Part shown: positions 1-7,870 of the stretch, piece by piece | How positions within the stretch are numbered: position 1 is the first letter of the stretch | How the letters are laid out: the number at the start of each line of letters is the position of its first letter | Origin: an uncultured Slackia sp. | Lineage (GTDB): Bacteria > Actinomycetota > Coriobacteriia > Coriobacteriales > Eggerthellaceae | Length of the DNA: 46,636 nucleotides | Direction: 5' to 3' | NCBI GenBank assembly: GCA_934661005.1 | Contig: CAKUIK010000017.1 | Coordinates: forward strand, 1 to 46,636 | Notes under the pieces: generated by a model | Database searches by the model: none | Told to the model about the DNA's origin: nothing | Seen by the model: only the letters and a program-made list of their open reading frames with translations | Program-made: the position numbers and the translations under genes

Positions 1-1168
1 CGGGCGTGAGCTCCGCAGGGTCGCTGCCGTCCATCTCTTCCCAGCACTCGTAGGCGATCTCGTACTTGTCGGCGTCGGCGGCGGGAATCGTCGCGGTTGC
101 ACGCGGGGCCTCGCCGGGGGCGTAGTCGGTCTTTACGTCGTTGACGTTCAGATTCTCAAGAGCTTCATTTTCCGACGCAACGAGCGTTATCTCACTATTG
201 ATGGCGTAGCGGATATAGTACTCGTCCCTAGTTTCATTGATAACAACCGAGCCACCCGGCTTGTAGGCGTTGAAGATATCGTCGGGATTCCCAACGATGA
301 TATGGCCACCCTCATAGTCGGTGCTGGTATACGTCAGTGACGCACCAATATAAAGGGTCTCATTGCGCGTGAGTCGATACGAGCCGCTCGCCGCGCCGCC
401 CGTAAAGGTCAGCGTCAGCCTCATATGGTTGCCAACAGGCTCAAAGCGGGCCGTCACGTCGGACATGGACGCATCCTGAACTTCGGACAGAGTGCCCGAA
501 GCGGCATCGGCCCGATAGTACTTGGTTTTGGCAAGTTCGCAGAGCGGCTCGTCCGGTATACCGCCCTCCACTTCGGGGAAGTCGTACGTATAGGGCTGAT
601 CCTTTGTGAGCGTGACATTGCTCGGAAGCGCACAGTCCGTGAAGTGATTGACTACGGTCGTGTTGACCTTGATGCCGCCTTCGCCGCTCACGACGTCAGT
701 CACGCCGCAAGGCATGATGGCGTCGTTTGCCGGCGTGGTGGCGTTATTGGCGAGGGAGTTTTGGTTGGCGACTGTGGCGCTGCCCGTCGAGGCGCCAGGG
801 GTGGCTGCTGTGGCCGGTTGAGCCTGTTGGGGAACGGTCTGCTGCTGTTGCGCCGCCGAGGCGAGTGCCGCATCTGCCGTGGAGGCGGCTTTTGCCGCGG
901 GCGCCGCGGCCGAAGCTGTTGCGGTGGCCGGGGCCGTGGTCGCCGCCGCTGCGGTTGTCGGGGCCGCGACTGCGACAGCGTCGTTCGTTGCGGCATCATG
1001 GTTCGCCGCTTCGGCGGCGAGCGACACGCTTGGCATGAAAAGTTGGCCTGCTATGAGCGCGCTCACTCCGACGCAGGCGATTTTGGCGCTCGTACGGCGC
1101 CCCGTTCCGTTCACTGGCGAGCAAGCGTTCGCTTGTCGCGCTCGTTGTTCAAGATGCTTTTTGCGCAT
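1..1168 (-). CDS. Exported modular surface protein, partial (C-terminus beyond the left edge)
   Basis: The minus strand is open without a stop from the ATG at 1168 to the window edge (389 codons), so only the N-terminal part is seen. The start has a consensus AAGGAGG site (1174-1180) five bases upstream. Residues 1-52 look like a long signal peptide: a basic start (MRKKH), a second basic patch (GRRTSAK), a hydrophobic core and a likely cleavage after SLA. An Ala/Thr/Gln/Pro-rich low-complexity stretch follows (about residues 55-140), then a beta-rich region with no catalytic motif that I recognise. This architecture is typical of Coriobacteriia surface adhesin-like proteins. Whether it ends in a sorting signal cannot be seen. 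A perfect 18-bp palindrome lies 68 bp upstream. Function unknown. Confidence 0.8.
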   Translation of the reverse strand, partial: MRKKHLEQRARQANACSPVNGTGRRTSAKIACVGVSALIAGQLFMPSVSLAAEAANHDAATNDAVAVAAPTTAAAATTAPATATASAAAPAAKAASTADAALASAAQQQQTVPQQAQPATAATPGASTGSATVANQNSLANNATTPANDAIMPCGVTDVVSGEGGIKVNTTVVNHFTDCALPSNVTLTKDQPYTYDFPEVEGGIPDEPLCELAKTKYYRADAASGTLSEVQDASMSDVTARFEPVGNHMRLTLTFTGGAASGSYRLTRNETLYIGASLTYTSTDYEGGHIIVGNPDDIFNAYKPGGSVVINETRDEYYIRYAINSEITLVASENEALENLNVNDVKTDYAPGEAPRATATIPAADADKYEIAYECWEEMDGSDPAELTP

Positions 1169-1235
1169 GGCGGCCTCCTTGGTCAAAAGCTGGTATCTAT
1201 GGAGACACGGTGCGCCAAATCGTTCTTATCGCCAA

Positions 1236-1253
1236 GGTTCGCATATGCGAACC
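1236..1253. promoter_or_regulatory. Perfect 18-bp palindrome, candidate operator of the surface-protein gene
   Basis: The sequence GGTTCGCATATGCGAACC is an exact inverted repeat, 68 bp upstream of the minus-strand ATG at 1168. Its half-sites are in the opposite order to the Gram-positive LexA box (CGAAC-N4-GTTCG), so it is not read as an SOS box. The regulator is unknown. Confidence 0.45.
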
Positions 1254-1557
1254 CCTTCATCTACCTGCGGTTTCTTGCCCAAAAAACCTGTTAAGTGCTC
1301 GTTTCCTGACATGCCTCTTTCGGCTTATTGTCGCTAGGCGACAATTGTGGCCAATGCATCTTGTGCCCCGAACGCGCCGTTCTGTTCCGCATTTCCCTGT
1401 GCCGCTTTCTTGCTGATTCGTTTTCGATTTCCTTTCAAAACGCCAGGCAACTTTCCCACACGTTGCCTTGTGCTAAACTCGCGATCGTTGCTATAACGCG
1501 CGTGCGCGCGAGACGGCCGCCTGAGCTGGGTTTTCCGCCAAACGGTCCTCGCCCGCG

Positions 1558-1590
1558 AACCTGTTAAACGCTACGAGCATTTAACAGCTT
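1558..1590 (-). repeat. Recurring TCGTA-loop palindrome, reverse orientation, in the 5' region of the peptidase gene
   Basis: Read on the plus strand the arms are AACCTGTTAAACGC and GCATTTAACAG around the loop TACGA. It is the reverse complement of the terminator-type copies at 4672, 10671 and 20373. In this orientation the conserved wobble position becomes an A-C mismatch, and no T-tract follows on either strand, so it is not a normal terminator here. It lies about 75 bases before the start codon at 1666. Confidence 0.6.
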
Positions 1591-1665
1591 TCGGTCAGTC
1601 TCGCAAGCGCACGTCGCGATGCGTCGCGCGTGTTTGCGTGTGGCGCTTGCTTGAAAGGATGCTTC

Positions 1666-4656
1666 ATGGCCGAACAATCCCAGGGCGCCCATGCCCTGTT
1701 TTTTGATGAATCGCTGGTGGAAGAGGCCGCCGCGGTAAACGGTTTCGCGGTGGAATCGGTTGAGCCGTTGCCGGAAATCGATGGCGACGCCATTGTGATG
1801 CGCCACGGCAAAAGCGGCGCCCGCCTGCTGTTTCTGCACAATGCCGACGAGAACAAGGCGTTCTCCATTTCATTTAAGACCCCGCCGGTCGACGACACGG
1901 GCGTGTTCCACATTTTGGAGCATTCCGTGCTGTGCGGTTCCGACAAATTCCCGGTGAAAGAGCCGTTCGTTAATCTGCTGAAAACCTCGATGCAGACGTT
2001 CCTCAACGCGCTCACGTTCCCCGATAAAACCATGTACCCCGTGGCCAGCACCAACGATCAAGATCTCGAAAACCTGGCCGACGTGTACATGGACGCCGTG
2101 CTGCATCCGGCAATCTACCGCAAGCGCGCGGTGTTTGAGCAGGAGGGCTGGCACTACGAGCTCGATGACGCGAACGCCGAGGCGGGCACGCCCGAGCGCC
2201 TGCGCTACAACGGCGTGGTGTTCAACGAGATGAAGGGCGCGCTGTCCGATCCCGAAAGCGTGCTGTACCGCGGAATGAACACCGAGCTGTTCCCCGGCAC
2301 GTGCTACGCCTTCGAATCGGGCGGCCATCCGCGCGCCATTCCACAGCTCACCTACGAGGGCTACCTCGACACTCATGCGCGCCACTATCGCTTGGACAAT
2401 TCCTACATCGTGCTTTACGGCGACGTTGACGCCGAGCGCATGCTGCGATTCCTCGACCGCCGCTACCTTTCGGCCGCCGATTGCGCGCCGCGCACGCCCG
2501 CTGAGCCCAACCCGATGGGCGAGTGCAAGCCTAGCGTGTCGCTCGATGCGGTGGTCCCCATGGCGACCGCGCCCGAGAACGCGTGCGTGGGCCTGGGCTA
2601 CGCGATTGGCGACGCGCGCGATTTCGAGCGCGTGCTCGCGGCCGACGTGCTTATGGATGCCTTGATGGGTGGCAACGAATCGCCTATCAAGCGGGCGGTG
2701 CTCGATGCGGGAATCGGCGGCGACGCCACGGCGTTCCTCATGGATTCTCAGGCGATGCCCGTGGCGCTGTTTGAGCTGAAGGGCGCCAAGCCGGGCGCGA
2801 AGCAGCGCTTTATGGAAATCGTCGAGGGCGAGGCCGCGCGCCTGGTGGCCGACGGAATTCCGCGCGACCTGCTGGAGGCGTCGCTTGCCCAGCTGTCGTT
2901 TGAGCTGCGCGAACGCGACCGCGGCATGGCCGATGGCGTAGTGCTCGCGATGAACGCGCTTTCCGGCTGGCTCTACGACGACGCGCTCGCGACCACGTAC
3001 CTTCGCTACGAAGATGCGCTCACCCATATGCGCGAGGGGCTTGGCGGTCGCTATTTCGAAGACGTGCTGGAGTCGCTCATCGTGAAATCGAACCATAAGG
3101 CGCTGCTCGAAGTGAAGCCCGTCGAGGCCGAGGACGACAGCGAGGAAGAGCGCGAGCTCGCCGAGAAGCTTGCGGGCTTCGATGGGGTGGCCAAGCAGGC
3201 CATTCGCGACGACGTGGCCGAGCTACGCGCCATGCAAGAAGCGCCCGACGCGCCCGAGGCGCTCGCGACCCTGCCGCGCTTGGGCACCTCCGACATTGGC
3301 GCGGCGAAGCCCGACCCGGCCGCTGCGCTCGACGCGGCGTGCCCGCTGCCGTGCCTGCGCCACGAGCTGTCGAGCCGCCACATCAACTACCTGTATCTGT
3401 ATTTCGACGCCAATAACGTGGCGTTTGACGACGTGCCCTATGTCACGGTGCTGTGCATGCTGCTCAACAAGCTCGACACGGCGAATCATACAGCCGCTGA
3501 GTTGGATGTATTCATGCGTCAGCACCTGGGCTCGATGCGATTCTTCCCCGATACGTACGTTTCGTCGAGCGACCCCGACAAGGTGTCTTTGCGTGTGACG
3601 CTTTCGGCGAGCGCGCTTGCGGAAGAGGCGGCGCGGCTTTCGGCGATTCCGCGCGAGGTGTGGGAGACCACGAAATTCGATGCGAAGCAGAAGATTCTCG
3701 ATGTGCTCGTGCAGCGCCGCATTGGCATGGAGCAGACCTTTGCGAACGAGGGCCACACGAGTGCGACGAACCGCCTGTCGGCCTCGTATTTCCGCGCGGG
3801 CGTGCTGCGCCAGAAGCTTGCGGGCGTTGATTTCTATCTGTTCCTGAAAGACCTCATCGACAACTATGACGAGCGCTTTGATGCGCTGGCGGCGAAGCTC
3901 GAAGAGGTGCGTGCGACCGTGTTTGGCGGGCAGGTGCTCGCAAGCTTTACGGGCTCGGCTGAGGAATGCGACGTCTTCTGGGCGGCTGCGGGCAGCATGG
4001 GCCTGGCGCGCGACGAGCGCGCCGCAGCAGGCGAGGCGTTCGGGAGCGGTCGCGGCTGCGAGCTGGCGATTCCCGAGCCTACGCCGCGCAACGAGGCGTT
4101 CATCGTGCCGTGCGACGTGAGCTATTCGGCCAAGGGCGCGCCCACGCTTGACGTGGTTGAGCACTCGGGGTTGTGGTCGGTTATCGCGAACGCGCTGTCG
4201 TTTGACTACTTGTGGAATGAGGTGCGTGTGAAGGGCGGCGCCTATGGTGTCGGCTTCCGTCGCGGGGAAGAAGGCTTCGCGCGCTTCTATTCGTATCGCG
4301 ACCCGGGCGTTGATGGTACGCTCGCGCGTTTCGATGCGGCTGCCGATTGGCTGGCCGCGTTCGAACCCGACGAGGCCGAGATGGAGGGCTACATCGTGGC
4401 TACGGTGGCCGCGCATGACGCGCCGGCCAAGCCGCGCGCCATCGCCCGCCGCGAAGACGGGGCCTTCCTGTGCGGCCGCGCAGCTGATTGGCGTGAAAAG
4501 CTGCGTGATGAAAAGCTCGCAGCGACGCCCGCGGCCATTCGCGCTTGCGCGCCGGTGCTGCGCAAGGTGGCCGATCGGGGCAACGTGTGCGTGTTCGGCA
4601 ACGAAGACATCATCCGCGCCGCAAAGCAGCCGCTGGAAGTGACGAAGCTGTTCTAA
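1666..4656 (+). CDS. M16C-family zinc metallopeptidase (presequence-protease/insulinase-like)
   Basis: This protein of 996 residues has the size and order of the M16C (PreP-type) peptidases, which degrade unstructured oligopeptides inside a closed two-half chamber. The inverted zinc motif HILEH is at residues 82-86, with H82 and H86 as ligands and E85 as catalytic base. The third ligand is probably E188 in the VVFNEMKG segment, which matches the family spacing of about 100 residues. The C-terminal half carries the usual inactive M16 domains, including the RVKGGAYG segment near residue 860. No signal peptide is visible, so it is probably cytosolic. The ATG at 1666 is preferred over an in-frame GTG at 1630 because a GAAAGGA site lies six bases before it. 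It appears monocistronic, with a hairpin element at each end. Confidence 0.92.
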   Translation: MAEQSQGAHALFFDESLVEEAAAVNGFAVESVEPLPEIDGDAIVMRHGKSGARLLFLHNADENKAFSISFKTPPVDDTGVFHILEHSVLCGSDKFPVKEPFVNLLKTSMQTFLNALTFPDKTMYPVASTNDQDLENLADVYMDAVLHPAIYRKRAVFEQEGWHYELDDANAEAGTPERLRYNGVVFNEMKGALSDPESVLYRGMNTELFPGTCYAFESGGHPRAIPQLTYEGYLDTHARHYRLDNSYIVLYGDVDAERMLRFLDRRYLSAADCAPRTPAEPNPMGECKPSVSLDAVVPMATAPENACVGLGYAIGDARDFERVLAADVLMDALMGGNESPIKRAVLDAGIGGDATAFLMDSQAMPVALFELKGAKPGAKQRFMEIVEGEAARLVADGIPRDLLEASLAQLSFELRERDRGMADGVVLAMNALSGWLYDDALATTYLRYEDALTHMREGLGGRYFEDVLESLIVKSNHKALLEVKPVEAEDDSEEERELAEKLAGFDGVAKQAIRDDVAELRAMQEAPDAPEALATLPRLGTSDIGAAKPDPAAALDAACPLPCLRHELSSRHINYLYLYFDANNVAFDDVPYVTVLCMLLNKLDTANHTAAELDVFMRQHLGSMRFFPDTYVSSSDPDKVSLRVTLSASALAEEAARLSAIPREVWETTKFDAKQKILDVLVQRRIGMEQTFANEGHTSATNRLSASYFRAGVLRQKLAGVDFYLFLKDLIDNYDERFDALAAKLEEVRATVFGGQVLASFTGSAEECDVFWAAAGSMGLARDERAAAGEAFGSGRGCELAIPEPTPRNEAFIVPCDVSYSAKGAPTLDVVEHSGLWSVIANALSFDYLWNEVRVKGGAYGVGFRRGEEGFARFYSYRDPGVDGTLARFDAAADWLAAFEPDEAEMEGYIVATVAAHDAPAKPRAIARREDGAFLCGRAADWREKLRDEKLAATPAAIRACAPVLRKVADRGNVCVFGNEDIIRAAKQPLEVTKLF

Positions 4657-4671
4657 GTTGGACCGAGTCGG

Positions 4672-4708
4672 AACCTGCTCAATGCTCGTAGCGTTGAGCA
4701 GGTTTTTC
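4672..4708 (+). terminator. Rho-independent terminator of the M16 peptidase gene (TCGTA-loop hairpin)
   Basis: A 14-bp stem (AACCTGCTCAATGC with its complement, one T-G wobble) encloses the loop TCGTA and is followed by a T run. It starts 16 bases after the stop codon at 4656. The stem and loop recur at 10671 and 20373, and in reverse at 1558 and 20621. Confidence 0.85.
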
Positions 4709-4750
4709 TTTGTGGGCGAGCGGCGATTGCTCGATTGTGTTCGTGGATTG

Positions 4751-4985
4751 GCGGAAAACGCCACCATGGGGCCTCGTTGCATGAGGTCGGTTTGCTCTCG
4801 GAAGTCCTATCAGAGGTCTCGGAGGCCCCATTGGCGGCTTTTCCCCGCCTTTTTAGCGCTCCATAGCCTCCTCCCGGGCTTTTCTGTCGCTTCGATGGGT
4901 TCCGAAAAGGCCCCATAGTCGCGTTTCCTGACAGCTAGGGGAAGAAATCCTGCAATGAGGCCCCCTAGCGGCGTTTTCTGCCGCT
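4751..4985. repeat. Cluster of four REP-like intergenic repeats
   Basis: Units of about 27-35 bp share a core close to GAGGCCCCNTAGYGGCGTTTTCTG. They lie at 4821-4849, 4908-4934 and 4951-4985 in direct orientation and at 4751-4782 inverted. The first and last form a long inverted pair about 170 bp apart. No ORF is supported between 4709 and 5167, so this cluster is most of what that gap holds. Confidence 0.55.
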
Positions 4986-5167
4986 GAATTGCTGCTTGCT
5001 CGGGTCCGCCCGACGATCAGAGCCGCGCTTGCGCCAGGCGTTTGGAGTTTCTCTCGCCCCGCTCCTCCATTGCGGAATTTCGGAAAAGCCGCAAAAGTAT
5101 CTTTTCCCAGATTAGACGGCTACTATTGAAAGCGGCATGAAACATGGGGATTTTGGGAGGGGTTGCC

Positions 5168-6361
5168 ATGTTCACTCCGAAGATGCTGAAAAACCAGCAG
5201 TTTTTCTTGTCGGGGAAAACTGCCGCCGACGCATTCGAAGCCGAGCGCAAACTGCTGCTCATCGACCAGGAGCTCTCGCATTCTGAATCGGGACTCGCAA
5301 TCGCGCATGCGATTTCGCGCCTTGAGGCAACGGCGACCGTGCGCATCGACGGCCTTGCGCCCGACGCTTACGAGTTGCTCGTCATCGAATCGCTTTTCGC
5401 GGGCAAAAACTTGGATTACTTTGCGCATCCTTTCAGCGAAAGCAATTTCTGCACGAAATCGGCCTCGGTCGAGGCGTTCTACTATCTCGAAACCCTGCGT
5501 TGGATTCAGGAAACCGTCACGCCGGGGTATCGCTTCGCGCCAGAGTTCATCCTTGAAGTGCATTCTCGATGCCTGTACAACAAGCCCGCCAGTGAAACGG
5601 GGCTGCGTTTCCGCTCGTGCGATTTCGACGACGACAAGGCCGACCCTCGGGAATCGTTCGCTCCTCCGGGCGCCGACGAGGTGCTTCCGTATATCGAAGA
5701 CTTGTGCGAATTCATCAATACGCCGCGCTTTTCGCCGCTTGCCCAAACGGGCTACATGCATTTCCAGTTCGAAAGCATCAAGCCGTTCAAGCGCTCGATG
5801 GACCGCACTGGCCGCGCGATGTGCCACGCGCTCCTTCGTGCGAGAAACATCACGAGCGGCTCTATTCCGGCCATCGCGCTGCTGCCAGCGATCGACACGC
5901 GCTACCACGCGAAAAGCCTGCTGCCGTATGCGCAGAAGAAGGCTATCGAAAGCGACGAGATGCCGTTCGCGATCAATAATTGGATCGATTTTTGTGCGGA
6001 AAGCATCTCTGCCGCATGGCAGGTGAAAGATGACTATCTCGCAATTTTCGGGAAGCTGAATGCGGTGTGGCGCGAAAAGTTGGGGAAGGTGAGCGAAGGC
6101 TCCGCGACGCAGCGCATCCTCGAGTTGCTTCCGGGATACCCCCTGCTCACGGTTGAAACCGCGTGCCGACTGACGGGCAAGCAATTCAGCGCGGTCAACG
6201 ACGCCTTCAGGCGCCTCGTCGACGCGGGCATCGTGCGGCTCGTCGACAACGCTGGGTGCACGAACGCACGGCTTTTCGAGGCGCACGACGTGATCGACGC
6301 CCTCTCGAAATTCGAGGCGGCGCTCATATCGGCGCCGCCCATTTCTCGTGATTGCATATAG
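5168..6361 (+). CDS. Fic-fold protein with a degenerate active site and a C-terminal winged helix
   Basis: This 397-residue protein follows the layout of Fic-domain proteins: an N-terminal inhibitory-helix region, a Fic core, and a C-terminal winged-helix domain (about residues 310-385). Normal Fic AMP-transferases carry HPFx(D/E)GNGRxxR. The matching segment here is K205-P-F-K-R-S-M-D-R-T-G-R216. The catalytic His is Lys, and the phosphate-binding Gly-Asn-Gly is Ser-Met-Asp, but both arginines remain. The inhibitory motif (S/T)xxxE(G/N) appears as T57-V-R-I-D61-G62, with Asp for Glu. Adenylyl transfer is therefore unlikely, and a binding or DNA-linked regulatory role is more plausible. The ATG at 5168 is chosen over the one at 5144 because GGGAGGGG lies just before it. 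The gene stands alone. Confidence 0.75.
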   Translation: MFTPKMLKNQQFFLSGKTAADAFEAERKLLLIDQELSHSESGLAIAHAISRLEATATVRIDGLAPDAYELLVIESLFAGKNLDYFAHPFSESNFCTKSASVEAFYYLETLRWIQETVTPGYRFAPEFILEVHSRCLYNKPASETGLRFRSCDFDDDKADPRESFAPPGADEVLPYIEDLCEFINTPRFSPLAQTGYMHFQFESIKPFKRSMDRTGRAMCHALLRARNITSGSIPAIALLPAIDTRYHAKSLLPYAQKKAIESDEMPFAINNWIDFCAESISAAWQVKDDYLAIFGKLNAVWREKLGKVSEGSATQRILELLPGYPLLTVETACRLTGKQFSAVNDAFRRLVDAGIVRLVDNAGCTNARLFEAHDVIDALSKFEAALISAPPISRDCI

Positions 6362-6463
6362 CGTTTTTGCTGCGGGGCATTCTCGGTCGCGCGGATTCCG
6401 CGGAAAGGGCCTGTCGCCTTTAGCCGCAAAGAATTCGCGCGCGGAAGGCTCGCCGCGGGCCTT

Positions 6464-7135
6464 TTAGCTGCGCAGAATCGTCTGCTCCGCGATGGTAATG
6501 ATTGCCGGGTAGAAAGCCCTGCGGGAGCCCGAGCGAACGTCGTGTGCGAACTCGCCGATCCAGCTCATTGGGTGTTTCTCGCGGAACGCCTCGGCCGCAT
6601 TGCGGATGGCCGTGGCCTCTTCCTCGTTTCCTGCGAGGAACGCGTCGGCCTCTTTATCGGCCATGACGCCGAGAAATTCCAGCTCAATGGCGATATTGTC
6701 GGCGAAGTCGACGAAATGGTCGGGCATTTTGAAGCCGTTCAATGCATAGCACGCCGCAACTTGCTGCTCCGAAGGGCCGCGCAGGTGGCCGCGTCCGTTT
6801 TCGTCTTTCGTCGTTTTGTAGAACGACTCGTACGGCACGGCGAGCAATGTGCCGGGGCCCACGAAAAGCCGGTTGAAATCGGTTTCGAGCATGAGGCGCG
6901 CGTCGTTGGCGCCAGCGCCAGCGGCCTCTTCGCAGAAAGCGCGCAGCTCGCCAAGCGCCGCGACAACCTTTCCGTTGGGGCAGTCGCGCAGCATTTCGCC
7001 GAATGCGTCAGCGACCTCACCACGCTGCACCTCTTCGGCGAATTCGAGAGAGGGGCGCAGAAGGCACCGCGAGATAAGCGCTGTGAGAGCCGCTTCTGCG
7101 CGAGCTTCTCGGGCTTGTTCTTCCATATTCGACAT
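6464..7135 (-). CDS. TorD/DmsD-family chaperone for the molybdoenzyme
   Basis: This 223-residue, mostly helical protein belongs to the TorD family, which binds the Tat signal and apo-form of a molybdoenzyme during cofactor insertion and before export. The family hallmark is the segment around residues 90-110 (FNRLFVGPG, then VPYESFY), with the later Asp/His-containing stretch PDHFVDFADN. It is the third gene of the operon, after the catalytic and Fe-S subunits. The gap of 142 bp contains a strong inverted repeat that could reduce read-through or protect the upstream message. The ATG at 7135 has AAGGA five bases upstream; an alternative ATG lies three codons further in. Its partner is presumably the product of 7871-10393. 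Confidence 0.88.
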   Translation of the reverse strand: MSNMEEQAREARAEAALTALISRCLLRPSLEFAEEVQRGEVADAFGEMLRDCPNGKVVAALGELRAFCEEAAGAGANDARLMLETDFNRLFVGPGTLLAVPYESFYKTTKDENGRGHLRGPSEQQVAACYALNGFKMPDHFVDFADNIAIELEFLGVMADKEADAFLAGNEEEATAIRNAAEAFREKHPMSWIGEFAHDVRSGSRRAFYPAIITIAEQTILRS

Positions 7136-7231
7136 GGCGGTCCTTTCTGTATGGAATCGAAAAACGGCGGCGCCAGGCCAATCGCAGCCCGCTGCTCAAG
7201 AGCGCGCTATCCTTTTGGGCCACACCGCCGT

Positions 7232-7266
7232 GCGGGGAGCGGAATGGGAGACCGCCCGCTCCCCGC
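7232..7266 (-). repeat. Intercistronic inverted repeat in the molybdoenzyme operon
   Basis: Perfect 11-bp arms (GCGGGGAGCGG at 7232-7242 and its complement at 7256-7266) enclose a 13-base loop between the Fe-S subunit and chaperone genes. There is no T run in the direction of transcription. An mRNA-stabilising or attenuating hairpin is more likely than a full terminator. Confidence 0.55.
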
Positions 7267-7277
7267 GGTGGGTGATG

Positions 7278-7859
7278 CTAGTTGACCGAGCGCCAGTAGT
7301 AGACGTTGGGACCCGTGCCTTGGTCGGCGAGCAGCTGCTCGCACTCGTGCTCTGCGACTATCTTCGAGATTTCAGAGTTCGGGTCGTCCAGGTCGCCCAC
7401 GACGATTGCGCGGTTGGGGCAGCACAGCTGGCACATGGTTTTCTCTTCGCCGTTCGAAAGGCGGTGGATGCACATCTCGCACTTGTCGATGACCTGCGCC
7501 TCAACGTCGAGGCTGCGCGCGTGGTAGGGACACGCTTCGGCGCACTTCTCGCAGCCGATGCACGCTTCCTTGTCCACCACGACAACGCCGTCCTCGCGTT
7601 TCGACGAAGCGCCCGTCGGGCACGCTTCAACGCAGGGCGCGTTGTCGCAGTGCTGGCATGGGGTGGGGCGCCAAAGGAACGTGACGTTGGGATAGGTTCC
7701 CGAAGGCGCGTCGAGTGAGGCGTCGGTTTCGCCTGCGTCGTTGTAGACGGGAATGCGGCAAATGCCGTCGGCGACGTGGTTTTCCATCTTGCAGCTCACG
7801 GTGCAGGTACGGCATCCAATGCAGCGATGCAGGTTAATGGCGAATGCATATTTGGTCAT
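7278..7859 (-). CDS. Four-cluster ferredoxin-type electron-transfer subunit (DmsB/NrfC-like)
   Basis: This 193-residue protein carries 16 Cys in four groups, as in the electron-transfer subunits of DMSO-reductase-family enzymes. The groups are CIGCRTCTVSC (residues 15-25), CQHCDNAPCVEAC, CIGCEKCAEACPYHAR, and a CEMC...CQLCC pair, enough for four [4Fe-4S] clusters. It has no signal of its own, consistent with co-export by the Tat system bound to the catalytic subunit. It begins 11 bp after that gene, so the two are surely co-transcribed. No membrane anchor (DmsC/NrfD type) follows; electrons may come from an anchor encoded elsewhere. GGAGGCC lies just before the ATG. Confidence 0.93.
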   Translation of the reverse strand: MTKYAFAINLHRCIGCRTCTVSCKMENHVADGICRIPVYNDAGETDASLDAPSGTYPNVTFLWRPTPCQHCDNAPCVEACPTGASSKREDGVVVVDKEACIGCEKCAEACPYHARSLDVEAQVIDKCEMCIHRLSNGEEKTMCQLCCPNRAIVVGDLDDPNSEISKIVAEHECEQLLADQGTGPNVYYWRSVN

Positions 7860-7870
7860 CGGAGGCCTCC

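Larger units (their letters stand above)
1169..1665. other. Divergent intergenic region between surface-protein and M16 peptidase genes
   Basis: No gene is supported here. It contains the 18-bp palindrome at 1236-1253 and a half copy of the recurring hairpin element at 1285-1302. A TAAACT hexamer at 1474-1479 and a TATAAC hexamer at 1492-1497 are possible -10 elements for the rightward peptidase gene. A full inverted copy of the hairpin element lies at 1558-1590. Confidence 0.5.

Noticed and set aside
1236..1253. An SOS/LexA box
   Set aside because: Half-sites are in the inverse order (GTTCG first, CGAAC second) to CGAAC-N4-GTTCG.
425..1294. A 289-codon rightward frame over the first kilobase
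   Set aside because: The minus strand has a signal peptide, consensus ribosome site and continuous frame to the edge; the rightward product is Gly/Arg low complexity.
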